A DNA stretch of 64,000 nt from Streptomyces sp. SID13726. GTDB taxonomy: Bacteria > Actinomycetota > Actinomycetes > Streptomycetales > Streptomycetaceae. Positions 54,485-62,063 of the stretch are shown here, piece after piece. Positions within the stretch are counted from its first letter, which is position 1; every line of letters begins with the position of its first letter. A program made the translations under genes and the position numbers. Location of the stretch: assembly GCF_010548375.1 (NCBI RefSeq), contig NZ_JAAGLY010000023.1, positions 1-64,000 of the forward strand. The letters run 5' to 3'. The notes below the pieces were generated by a model. That model worked only from the letters and a program-made list of their open reading frames with translations. It was not told where the DNA came from and did not search any database.

Positions 54485-54609
54485 GCACACCGGGACAGGC
54501 GCCGCGCGCGTACGAACCGCCGCCCGGGCCGGGCAAGTCGGCGCTGTGGACTCCGCTGTCCGTCGTCGCGGCGGTCGTGGTCGTGGTGGGCGGGGTCTGC
54601 TTCGCGTGA
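54481..54609 (+). CDS. Small single-helix membrane protein
   Basis: 42 residues: MSTPGQAPRAYEPPPGPGKS, then a helix ALWTPLSVVAAVVVVVGGVC. The ATG overlaps the stop of the molybdopterin subunit (ATGA), which supports real translation as a fourth operon gene. It could anchor the dehydrogenase complex to the membrane (inference). Confidence 0.6.
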   Translation: MSTPGQAPRAYEPPPGPGKSALWTPLSVVAAVVVVVGGVCFA

Positions 54610-54637
54610 CGCGCGAGGGCGCGCGGGGCGCCGGCTG

Positions 54638-55171
54638 ATGCGCGGAGTCGTGCTGGTCACCGGCGTGATGGCGGCCGGGAAGTCGACGGTCGCGCAGGCC
54701 CTTGCGGAGCGGTTGCCGCGGGCGGCGCATGTCCGCGGGGACGTGTTCCGGCGGATGATCGTGTCCGGGCGCGAGGAGTACCTGCCCGGGGCGTCCGGTG
54801 AGGCCCGCGCCCAACTCCTGCTGCGGTACCGGCTGTTGGCGGCCCCGGCGGACGCGTACGCGGAGGCCGGTTTCACCGCGGTCGTCCAGGACGTCGTGCT
54901 GGGCGAGGACCTGACGACGTACGCCGCACTGCTCAGGACGCGCCCGCTACACGTCGTGGTCCTCGCGCCGGACGCCGCGACGGTGGCCGCCCGGGAGGCG
55001 GGCCGGGCGAAGACGGGCTACGGCGACGCGGCCTGGACGATCCCCGCGCTGGACGAGGCGCTGCGGGCCTCGACACCGCCGATCGGACTGTGGCTGGACA
55101 CCTCGGGACTGACCCCGGCACAGACGGTGGACGCGATTCTCGCGGGGCGGGAACGGTCGAGGGTGCTCTGA
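54638..55171 (+). CDS. P-loop kinase (chloramphenicol phosphotransferase/AAA_33-like)
   Basis: A 177-residue nucleotide-binding protein with Walker A GVMAAGKST (9-17), a lid region and VQDVVLGEDL. It resembles small-molecule kinases of the CPT/AAA_33 group. The substrate cannot be told. It follows the small membrane protein by 28 bases. Confidence 0.8.
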   Translation: MRGVVLVTGVMAAGKSTVAQALAERLPRAAHVRGDVFRRMIVSGREEYLPGASGEARAQLLLRYRLLAAPADAYAEAGFTAVVQDVVLGEDLTTYAALLRTRPLHVVVLAPDAATVAAREAGRAKTGYGDAAWTIPALDEALRASTPPIGLWLDTSGLTPAQTVDAILAGRERSRVL

Positions 55172-55303
55172 CGTCTCCTTGGTACGGGGGCGTTGTCAGT
55201 GGCAGCGCGTAGTGTTTCGAGCAGTGGGGGACGAGCGCAGGCCCGACGGGTTCGCCGTGCCGTGCCCGGCCAGGGGACTGCGTACGAAGCACACGGGGGA
55301 GCC

Positions 55304-56461
55304 ATGAGCACGACCGATGCCGCCGTAGCGGCGATCACACTGACCGAGGACGCACTGCACCCGTACATCACACATGTCTCGACCCGTCGCTGGCTCAGCG
55401 GCCCCGGACTGCCCGGCGCCAGCGACCTGTTCACCTTCGAGGAGCTGCGCCGCGAGGGCCTGCGGACGGTCGGGGACTCGACGTCCGACCCGGGCGGCCA
55501 CCTCAGCGAGGAGCTCCGCGACCAGCTGGTGATCGGCGGACTCACGGATCTGCGCGGCATGGAACGGGAGTCGGTCCTGCTCGACGGAGCCACGGGCGAG
55601 ATCTCGACGACGTCGTTCTTCCACGCCCGCCCCGACCTGATGGACCGCACCCCGCTGGCCCCGTCGCTCCCCACCCTGGTCCGCTTCGCGACGGCCACGG
55701 ACGAACTGACGGAGGTCCGCGGCCAGTTCGCCGCCTACGCCGGCCGCTTCGGTCCTACGGCGGTGGAGGAGGCCACGCGCCAGCTGCTGACGGTGTTCGA
55801 GGAGGGCACGGGCGGCGAGGTGCCGACGTTCTGGAAGATCGCGGCCCTGATCCGTCCCCTCGCCCTGGTGGCGGGCCCCGGCACGGACTCCGGCCTCGCC
55901 CTGGACCTGCCGCCGCGGCTGCTGGACCACGAGTTCGGCCGCAACCGCGTCGCCCGCTTCGAGGACATCGACTTCCCGTCCACCCTCACCCACGCCCCGA
56001 CCCGCCGCTTCCTGGCGGAGACCGGCCTCCCCGAGGACGGCGTCCTCTTCCACACCGACCCGGACGCCCCGCTCCCGACCCTCTCCGAGCACCAGGCCGA
56101 CCGCCTGGTGGCCCTCCCGCCCCGGGCCGACCACCTGATCGTCCTCGGCCACCTCATCGAGGACAACACCCTGGTCGTCGACGGCGAGACGGGCGCGGTC
56201 CTCAACTGGAGCGAGCGCGAGGCGACCCTCCACCCCCTCAACACCGACATCTCCACCCTCGCCTTCACCCTCTGGCTCCTGCACCGCGAACGCCAGATAG
56301 ACGAGTCCCTCGCCCACGAACTCACCAACACCCTGTACGTCCAGGTCGCCAAGACGATGATCCGAGCCCTCTCCACCATCGACCCCACGGGCACGACGAC
56401 GGACGCGGACTGGCACTACTGGACGGAGCTATTCCAGGACGAGGTGGGCGGGGTCCTCTAA
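55304..56461 (+). CDS. Tandem SUKH-4-like immunity protein
   Basis: A 385-residue soluble protein with an internal duplication. The first half has STRRWLSGPGLPGASDLFTF, LVIGGLTD and SVLLDGATGEIS; the second has PTRRFLAETGLPEDGVLFHT, LIVLGHLIEDNTLVVDGETGAVLNW. This pattern fits SUKH-superfamily immunity proteins, which neutralise polymorphic toxins. No toxin gene is adjacent. A middle segment (FAAYAGRFGPTAVEEATRQLL) is an insertion or linker. Its stop overlaps the convergent nitrobindin gene. Confidence 0.75.
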   Translation: MSTTDAAVAAITLTEDALHPYITHVSTRRWLSGPGLPGASDLFTFEELRREGLRTVGDSTSDPGGHLSEELRDQLVIGGLTDLRGMERESVLLDGATGEISTTSFFHARPDLMDRTPLAPSLPTLVRFATATDELTEVRGQFAAYAGRFGPTAVEEATRQLLTVFEEGTGGEVPTFWKIAALIRPLALVAGPGTDSGLALDLPPRLLDHEFGRNRVARFEDIDFPSTLTHAPTRRFLAETGLPEDGVLFHTDPDAPLPTLSEHQADRLVALPPRADHLIVLGHLIEDNTLVVDGETGAVLNWSEREATLHPLNTDISTLAFTLWLLHRERQIDESLAHELTNTLYVQVAKTMIRALSTIDPTGTTTDADWHYWTELFQDEVGGVL

Positions 56462-57024
56462 CCGGCTGCGCGCCGCAGGGTCGCGGAGAGGTGGTGCTGC
56501 AAGGGCTGCCCGACCGCCGCGAGGTCATGGACGAACGTGAAGGTGCCGCCGTCGTCGCCGGCCAGGCTGTAGTGCCGACGCGTGGCGGTCACCTCCTTGG
56601 CGGTGGGGGTGAGGGCGACGGCATGGGCATCGAGGTCGACCACACCGTCTTCCGCGTGTCCGACCAGGATCTCGGTGATCCCGGTGGGCTGGGTGACCAG
56701 GGCCTCCACCCGCCCGTCGCCCTGGAGCCGCCACCACCCACTCTCCCGGGCCGCGGGCCTCAGCGGCGCCCCGTCCGCGTCGAGCAGCCAGGCCCTCGCC
56801 TCGTACCGCAGAAAGGGCCGCCCGTCATGACTGAACCTGACCTCCTGCGCGTACGCGAAGTCGCCGTCGAGCGTGGGATATCCACCTCGACCCTGCCCGC
56901 GCCACGAGCCGAGATAGCCGAGCACGGGTGCGAGCAAGGGATGCGGGGCGGGTGCGTGATCCGCCCCGTACACCTCGGGAAAGGGTTGCTCGGCCGCTGC
57001 CTCGAACACGTCCACACTCCACAC
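56458..57024 (-). CDS. Nitrobindin-like heme-binding protein (DUF1794)
   Basis: A 188-residue beta-barrel protein with GSWRGQGRGGYPTLDGDFAYAQEVRF... and GRPFLRYEARAWLLD typical of nitrobindins; QHHLSATLRR at the C-terminus supplies the proximal heme His. Such proteins bind ferric heme and NO or peroxynitrite. GTG start at 57024. It lies about 95 bases downstream of the LysE gene on the same strand. Confidence 0.85.
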   Translation of the reverse strand: MWSVDVFEAAAEQPFPEVYGADHAPAPHPLLAPVLGYLGSWRGQGRGGYPTLDGDFAYAQEVRFSHDGRPFLRYEARAWLLDADGAPLRPAARESGWWRLQGDGRVEALVTQPTGITEILVGHAEDGVVDLDAHAVALTPTAKEVTATRRHYSLAGDDGGTFTFVHDLAAVGQPLQHHLSATLRRAAG

Positions 57025-57119
57025 TTTTCGCTCCCGCCGACTGCTGACGGCAAGCGTAGGGCTCCGCGCGGGGGAAGGGGCGGCGCCCTGCGGTGCTTGC
57101 GGTGGTCACGGTGGGCGGA

Positions 57120-57758
57120 TCAGTCCTTGCGTCCCGTGGCGGCGACGGTGACGCCCAGGCCGATCATGGTGAGCCCACCGATCCCGCCGACCAGGGCGAG
57201 CCGCTGCGGCGACCGTGCGAACCAGTCCCTGGCGGTGGCCGCGACCAGGCCCCACACCATGTCGGACGCCACGGCGATGATGTTGAAGACCAGGCCCAAC
57301 AGCAGCATCTGCGCCGGGACATGCCCCTCACCGCGGTCGACGAACTGCGGCAGCACCGCGGCGAAGAACACGATCGTCTTGGGGTTGGTCACACCGACGG
57401 CGAACCCCTCCCAGAACGTCCGCACACCACCCTGCGCGGCCCCCGCCCCGGTGACGGCGCCATACAACGACCCACGCTCACGCCACGCCTTGACACCGAG
57501 AAACACCAAGTAGGCGGCCCCCGCCAGCTTGAGCACGGTGAACACGAGCACCGAGCGCTCCACCACCGCCCCCACCCCGAACGCCACGGCCACGATCAGC
57601 ACATAGGCGCCCACCGTGTTCCCCACCACCGTGGTCAACGCGGCCCGACGCCCCTGCGCCAACGCCCGCCCGATCACGAACAGCACACTCGGACCAGGAA
57701 TCACGATCAACAGAAACGACATGGCCGCGAAGGCGAGCAAACGGTCGGTAGACACCAT
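57120..57758 (-). CDS. LysE/RhtB-family exporter
   Basis: A 212-residue amino-acid or metabolite exporter with five to six helices. MSFLLIVIPGPSVLFVIGRAL carries the family PGP motif, and GVTNPKTIVFFAAVLPQFV the second signature. ATGs at 57758 and 57767 are both possible; I keep the one closest to the conserved N-terminus. It ends next to the attachment site of the tRNA-Cys island. Confidence 0.88.
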   Translation of the reverse strand: MVSTDRLLAFAAMSFLLIVIPGPSVLFVIGRALAQGRRAALTTVVGNTVGAYVLIVAVAFGVGAVVERSVLVFTVLKLAGAAYLVFLGVKAWRERGSLYGAVTGAGAAQGGVRTFWEGFAVGVTNPKTIVFFAAVLPQFVDRGEGHVPAQMLLLGLVFNIIAVASDMVWGLVAATARDWFARSPQRLALVGGIGGLTMIGLGVTVAATGRKD

Positions 57759-57874
57759 GCGGGTCATGCAAGCACGGGGAGCCTCGGGCTTCCAGCGGTA
57801 TTCCCTGAGGGGGTCCGGGGGCTGGGGGTGGGACCTGAACTGGCCCTTGGGTGGGGCCACTTGGTCAATCTCTG

Positions 57875-57917
57875 GAGGCCGTGGCGGGAATCGAACCCGC
57901 GTAACTCGCTTTGCAGG
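57875..57917 (-). repeat. Attachment-site copy: displaced 3' part of tRNA-Cys
   Basis: 43 bp identical to 61798-61840. It covers the anticodon-loop-to-3'-end part of tRNA-Cys, on the same strand as the intact tRNA. This is the scar left when an element integrates in the 3' half of a tRNA gene. Confidence 0.9.
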
Positions 57918-58147
57918 TTTGTCGGGGCTGGTCAGGGCCTGATTCGGATGTGTCCGCGGGTGTTCAACGCCGTACGGACACTGCCATCGCTGGGACTAGT
58001 TGAACGGGTCCGGACGACCACGCACGGGGACGAACGAGATGGGAAATGAGACGGATAAGAGAACGACGACGCTCTAGCCCCACGCGGCACCGGTCGCCAG
58101 GTTTCGTTCGCTACCTTGCTATGAGTGCCAGGCCTATGGGGGGTTAC

Positions 58148-58981
58148 ATGGCAAGCGGGGTGTACAAAGCAGAGTCGAAGACATCGGAGACAGCCAGGTG
58201 GTCGTCTGAGGTGGCTACGCCGGAGCAGCGGAGGACTACGACTTCCGCGCCGGAGCAGCGGAGGACTACGACTTCCGCGCCGGAGCAGCGGAGGACTACG
58301 ACTTCCGCGCCGGAGCAGCGGAGGACTACGACTTCCGCGCCGGAGCAGCGGAGGACTACGACTCCCGCGCCGGAGCAGCGGACGACGGACGTCGAAGCTC
58401 AGACGACCTCACAGCCCATCGCAGAGCCTGCTCTCGGCACAGATGCGTTGTCCACGACGGCTGAACTCTCAAGCGTCGCTGTACCGGATAACTACATGCT
58501 GTTCTTCCTCGGCGAGATCACTAACAGTCAGTTGGCGATCAACAGTGGCACAGTGACCCAGACCATGATGAAAGGACTGCCCGAGTCGCATCAGGCGAGC
58601 ACAGCCCAACTGTCTCGACAAGCGGAGGGTGATTCACCGCTAGGTGGAAGTCCCTTGCTCAGCGAGCCGGCATGGAGGACCCTGCCGTCGGACATGGTCA
58701 GGGCACCAAATGAGGAGCTCATCAGTGCCGAAGCGCTCTGCCGCAAGGAGCTGCTACTCGCGCTCGGTGACCTGCTGTCCCGGCTTGATCAGCTGGGATT
58801 GGACACCGATGCTCAGCAGGCTATCCGTCAGGCAGTAGCCGAGCTTCAGCTTGAGCTGAATCAGACTCCAATCAATATGGCACGAGTCTCCTCGGCCATT
58901 ACGCAGATTCGCGCTCACATGGGATGGGAACCACGAAAGCCCGGGCACTCGCCGGGACTCGGGTCGGGAGCTGCGGTATGA
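58148..58981 (+). CDS. Repeat-containing protein with NSQLAINSG motif (island gene A)
   Basis: A 277-residue protein. The ATG at 58148 has a GGGG run upstream; 58121 is an alternative. Order: five tandem decapeptides APEQRRTTTS (about residues 25-75), a linker, the motif NSQLAINSGTVTQ near 136, and a C-terminal helical region LLSRLDQLGLDTDAQQAIRQ. It ends in an ATGA overlap with the next gene, which has a related motif and helical region, so the two are paralogues. No known domain recognised; the function may be in a conflict or signalling system (inference). Confidence 0.65.
   Translation: MASGVYKAESKTSETARWSSEVATPEQRRTTTSAPEQRRTTTSAPEQRRTTTSAPEQRRTTTSAPEQRRTTTPAPEQRTTDVEAQTTSQPIAEPALGTDALSTTAELSSVAVPDNYMLFFLGEITNSQLAINSGTVTQTMMKGLPESHQASTAQLSRQAEGDSPLGGSPLLSEPAWRTLPSDMVRAPNEELISAEALCRKELLLALGDLLSRLDQLGLDTDAQQAIRQAVAELQLELNQTPINMARVSSAITQIRAHMGWEPRKPGHSPGLGSGAAV
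58221..58385 (+). repeat. 30-bp tandem repeat within island gene A
   Basis: Five near-perfect 30-bp units (CGGAGCAGCGGAGGACTACG then ACTTCCGCGC), 58221-58370, plus a partial sixth. The fifth unit has one T-to-C change. The unit encodes ten residues in frame, so the array can vary without frameshift. Confidence 0.92.
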
Positions 58982-59364
58982 CGGCTACGGGCGGCCCTCA
59001 GTTTCACGGGTCCATACACGGAAGTCAGATTGCGATCGGCAATCAGGATGTGTCACAGCTGCAATATGTGACAGCTGACGGTGGCCTGAGCGATCGTCTT
59101 GCCAGGTCGGTGAACTCGGTCTTGGAAGCACTGGAGAGCCTCAAGCTTGATCCTGAAGGGGAGACAGCGGTACGTCAGGACGCGGAAGCTGCACTGGAGG
59201 AGGCAACGCAGCCTGAGCCGGATGTGGGGCGTGTGCGTCGGCTGCTCGGGCGGATCCAAGTCGTTCTGGCTCCAATAGCAGCAGGTGCCGCCACGGGTGC
59301 CGCCAGTGGGACGGCCGAACTGGCACATACCGTCCTCGCCGATCTTCAACGAGCTTTGCCCTGA
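58978..59364 (+). CDS. Small protein with GSQIAIGNQ motif (island gene B)
   Basis: A 128-residue protein, start overlapping gene A (ATGA). The N-terminus FHGSIHGSQIAIGNQDVSQL resembles the short Gln/Asn/Gly motifs of bacterial amyloid signalling sequences; the C-terminal part is helical (SVNSVLEALESLKLDPEGETA, then Ala/Gly-rich). It is paralogous to gene A over both motif and helical part. No enzymatic domain. The role in signalling or assembly is inference. Confidence 0.65.
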   Translation: MTATGGPQFHGSIHGSQIAIGNQDVSQLQYVTADGGLSDRLARSVNSVLEALESLKLDPEGETAVRQDAEAALEEATQPEPDVGRVRRLLGRIQVVLAPIAAGAATGAASGTAELAHTVLADLQRALP

Positions 59365-59434
59365 GACGCGGGCAGGCAAGGTTGGCCAGGTGACGGGCCC
59401 TACTGTGTCGTCTGTGGCGGAAGGGCCACACACT

Positions 59435-59585
59435 ATTTGCAGGTTTGTCCGGGCTGGTCAGCGCATGATCCGGTCTCGTTCGGCGGTGTTCAGACCCGTA
59501 CGGATGCCTGCCCCGAAGTGGTTGGCGTACGGCTTTGAACGGCCGCGTACGGCTACGAACGAGACGGAAACTGAGACGGGCTCGT
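59435..59585 (+). repeat. Internal degenerate copy of the island's left end
   Basis: TTTGCAGGTTTGTC, GGGCTGGTCAG, GTTCA, CCGTACGGA, CGAACGAGA and TGAGACGG appear in the same order and similar spacing as in 57909-58055. The tRNA core is reduced to the TTTGCAGG part. Probably the junction between two tandem elements. Confidence 0.7.
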
Positions 59586-59651
59586 TCCTTGCGAGCTACT
59601 CAACTCCAGCATGGCGACGACCCCTTGAAATCATTCGGCTACAGTGAGTAC

Positions 59652-60086
59652 ATGATTGCTGTTGGGCTCCTTGGCCTCCTGATCGCGGTTCTTGGGTACT
59701 ACAGGGGAGGGGCGAGGGTGAAGTTGAGATGCTTCGTCGTGCGGTATTCCAGCGGTGAGTATGTCCTTCGCTTCGTTGCGTCGAACCATGGGCGTTCAGG
59801 TACATCGCTCGCGACTGGGCATCTCGATGTCTCTTGGCAGTACGACGACAAGCCTTGGAAGGACACACGTGAAACCTACGTGCCTGCGTTTCCCGCCAAG
59901 CACCGGTTGACACCAGATGACCCGGTGGAGTGGTCCTGCCCTGTGACCGACCTGATGACGCGGGCCATCGGCATGACGCCCAACGCATGGCGACTTCATG
60001 TCAAGGTCGGGCACCGTAAGCGGAAGGTGCATGTATCCAAAACGATCCGTCTTGTGGAGAAGGTCGAAGTACCACCACTGTCTTAG
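59652..60086 (+). CDS. Single-helix membrane protein, unknown function
   Basis: A 144-residue protein: N-terminal helix MIAVGLLGLLIAVLGYY, then a soluble beta-rich region (LRCFVVRYSSGEYVLRFVASN). The frame is open from 59535, but that part lies in the att-like repeat, so 59652 is preferred. The present TAG stop is made of the IS target duplication TA plus the first G of the IS; before insertion the stop was TAA at the same place. Confidence 0.6.
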   Translation: MIAVGLLGLLIAVLGYYRGGARVKLRCFVVRYSSGEYVLRFVASNHGRSGTSLATGHLDVSWQYDDKPWKDTRETYVPAFPAKHRLTPDDPVEWSCPVTDLMTRAIGMTPNAWRLHVKVGHRKRKVHVSKTIRLVEKVEVPPLS

Positions 60087-60945
60087 ACGCCATTTCAGTT
60101 GGCGTGATCTTGCGGCAATCTGGGGTGATGGCTGCTGCGCTTGTCGAACGGTTGGCGCTCGAGGGCTTGTGGGAGTTGTTCCAACGGGTGGTTCCGTCGG
60201 CACCGCAACGCCCGCAGGGTGGAGGACATCGTTGCCGAGGAGAGCGTGAGGTGCTGGCCGCGATCATCTTCGTGGCCACCTCGGGCTGTACCTGGAACCA
60301 ACTGCCACCGGGCTTCGGGCTGTCGGGGGTGACCGCCTTCCGGCGGTTCACCGAATGGAGTGAGGCCCGTGTGTGGGCCAAGCTCCACCGCCTGGTCCTG
60401 GACGAACTCGGAGCCCGGGGCGAGCTGGACTGGTCGCGGTGCGCGATCGACTCCGTCAGCGTCCGGGCCCTCAAAGGGGGCAGTTGACGGGACCGAATCC
60501 GACCGACCGTGGCAAGAAGGGTTCGAAGATCAACCTCATCGTTGACCGCCAGGGCCTGCCCCTGTCGGTCGGCATCTCCGCCGCCAACCTCCACGACAGC
60601 CAGGCCCTCATCCCACTTGTCCGCGGCATCCCGCCCATCCGTTCACGCCGCGGCCCCCGGCGTCGGAAGCCCGGCAAACTGCACGGGGACAAGGGCTACG
60701 ACTACCGACACCTACGGCGTTGGCTGTCGTCCCGCGGCATCCGGCACCGCCTCGCCCGAAAAGGGGTCGAGTCATCCCGACACCTGGGCCGGCATCGCTG
60801 GGTCGTGGAACGGACCGTGTCCTGGCTGTCCGGTTGCCGACGCCTCCACCGCCGCTACGAGCGAAAGGCTGAACACTTCCTCGCCTTCACCGCCATCGCC
60901 GCGACCCTCATATGCCACCGCCGACTCGCCAACTGAAATGGCGTC
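60086..60945 (+). mobile_element. IS5-family (IS427-like) insertion sequence
   Basis: 860 bp bounded by perfect 19-bp inverted repeats (GACGCCATTTCAGTTGGCG at 60086-60104 and its complement at 60927-60945), flanked by TA target duplications (60084-60085, 60946-60947). It carries one transposase split over two overlapping frames, the usual arrangement in this group. Confidence 0.92.
60128..60936 (+). CDS. IS5-family transposase, made by -1 frameshift
   Basis: The first frame (60128-60487) gives MAAALVERLALEGLWELF, a DUF4096-type helix-turn-helix (GCTWNQLPPGFG) and the first catalytic Asp (AIDSVSVRA). The second frame continues LTGPNPTDRGKKGSK with GDKGYD (second Asp) and RHRWVVERTVSWL (Glu), completing the DDE triad, and stops at 60936. 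The frames join at CAAAGGGGGC (60472-60481), where a -1 slip restores the family sequence KGGQLTGPNPTD. Both parts look intact, so the element may be active. Confidence 0.88.
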
Positions 60946-61652
60946 TAAGCCACGACCTGACACTGATCGATAAGCCGCGCGACCACGCTGAACGTGGCCA
61001 ACTGCTCCATAGCCTCTTGCTCTGCCAGGTCACCTGTTTCGTGGGCGGCAGGGTTCCGGAGCGCGAAGTAAGCCCCTTGACCGAGTTGCAGGGCGCCGCG
61101 CTGCCGTGTCTGGACTCCGGGGTCCGTTTGGTCGCCAGGTATCCGGAGGCGGGGCTTGCCCGTTTCCGGGGCCTTGTCGCTGAAGGCTTCCTGAACGAGC
61201 TTGGCATCCGACAGGTCACGCCGACCAAGCTTGGTCTGAAGGTGGGCGTTGATCGACGTGGCAGCGGCGTGGACGGCGGCTCGGTAGTGCTCGGACTCCC
61301 ACAAGGTACGAGCGGCATCCCACACCCAGGGGTGAAATTGGTCGGCTGGAAGGGACGGGGCGTCAGGAGCCAGCCGGGTGGCCCAGTCGTCCATGTCATT
61401 AAGGATGCCCAAACCACGCTTGATGGAGGCCTGAGCCCTCACTACCCCCTCCAGTCGGTCGACATCGATGAACGTCGCCAACAGGGGATCAAGGCAGGTA
61501 AGGATCTTCTTGAGCGTTGGTTCTGCAGTGCGCAGCTCCCCACGGAGCGTCGCATCCCCCGACCGCTTGCCGTCGCGCGGAATGGAAGCCCGATACTTGG
61601 CTGCCAGCTCGTCGAACTCCTCAAGGCGCTGCCGCATCCAGTCACGATCCAC
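60945..61652 (-). CDS. TIGR02391-like (Hypoth_Ymh) protein
   Basis: A 235-residue soluble protein. The C-terminal half (SEHYRAAVHAAATSINAHLQ, GAYFALRNPAAH) fits the TIGR02391/Ymh family often seen in mobile islands and near restriction genes; the N-terminal half is helical. GTG start at 61652 is uncertain. Its TAG stop uses TA plus the terminal base of the IS; the original stop was TAA. Convergent with the membrane-protein gene before the IS entered. Confidence 0.72.
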   Translation of the reverse strand: MDRDWMRQRLEEFDELAAKYRASIPRDGKRSGDATLRGELRTAEPTLKKILTCLDPLLATFIDVDRLEGVVRAQASIKRGLGILNDMDDWATRLAPDAPSLPADQFHPWVWDAARTLWESEHYRAAVHAAATSINAHLQTKLGRRDLSDAKLVQEAFSDKAPETGKPRLRIPGDQTDPGVQTRQRGALQLGQGAYFALRNPAAHETGDLAEQEAMEQLATFSVVARLIDQCQVVA

Positions 61653-61742
61653 GCACCAAGAGTAGAGGTCCTCAGGATCGCGCCCACAGCGGATTTCCGT
61701 GCATTGGGGGTCAACTGAGACGGGAACTGAGACGCACGACTA

Positions 61743-61775
61743 AAAGGGCGGCACCCACGGAGGGTGTCGCCCTTT
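61743..61775 (-). terminator. Hairpin terminator downstream of tRNA-Cys
   Basis: 14-base arms (61743-61756 and 61762-61775, one G-U) with A/T runs on both sides. It lies 24 bases past the tRNA 3' end on its strand, inside the island. Confidence 0.78.
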
Positions 61776-61797
61776 CGTCCTGCCTGGTCAAGCGCTT

Positions 61798-61840
61798 GAG
61801 GCCGTGGCGGGAATCGAACCCGCGTAACTCGCTTTGCAGG
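61798..61840 (-). repeat. Attachment-site copy within intact tRNA-Cys
   Basis: 43-bp direct repeat identical to 57875-57917. It restores the 3' half of the tRNA after integration. Confidence 0.9.
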
Positions 61841-61870
61841 CGAGTCCCTGAACCACTCGGGCACACGGCC
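61799..61870 (-). tRNA. tRNA-Cys (GCA)
   Basis: Cloverleaf on the minus strand: acceptor GGCCGTG/CACGGCC, anticodon stem CTCGC/GCGAG with loop CTGCAAA (anticodon GCA), T arm GCGGG-TTCGATT-CCCGC. CCA is not encoded. Insertion target of the island. Confidence 0.93.
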
Positions 61871-62063
61871 GGGTCGGTGGGGAGCGGTGGCTCCTGCCGA
61901 ACTCGGTGGAATGACCGTATGGCGGGGGTGAGAGCATGCTCAAGGGGATCGTGGAGGCTGCAACGGGACTGCCATACGGCGTTCATGAACGGGCGAGGGG
62001 CTGGGTGAGAACCTCCGCCCAGCCCCCCTCCCACACACACCCACACCCACCGCCCACCTCAAC

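Larger units (their letters stand above)
57875..61840. mobile_element. Decayed integrative island in tRNA-Cys
   Basis: About 4.0 kb between 43-bp perfect direct repeats, with accessory genes, an IS and less extreme base composition than the flanks. No integrase, excisionase or replication gene remains. Short repeats ending TGAGACGG occur just inside the left boundary (58040-58055), in the middle (59568-59582) and near the right boundary (about 61721-61738), as expected for integrase arm sites. A longer imperfect repeat of the left end (57909-58055) recurs at 59435-59585, pointing to two tandem insertion events. Confidence 0.85.

Noticed and set aside
58221..58385. CRISPR array
   Set aside because: The 30-bp units are contiguous with no spacers and encode a protein repeat in frame.
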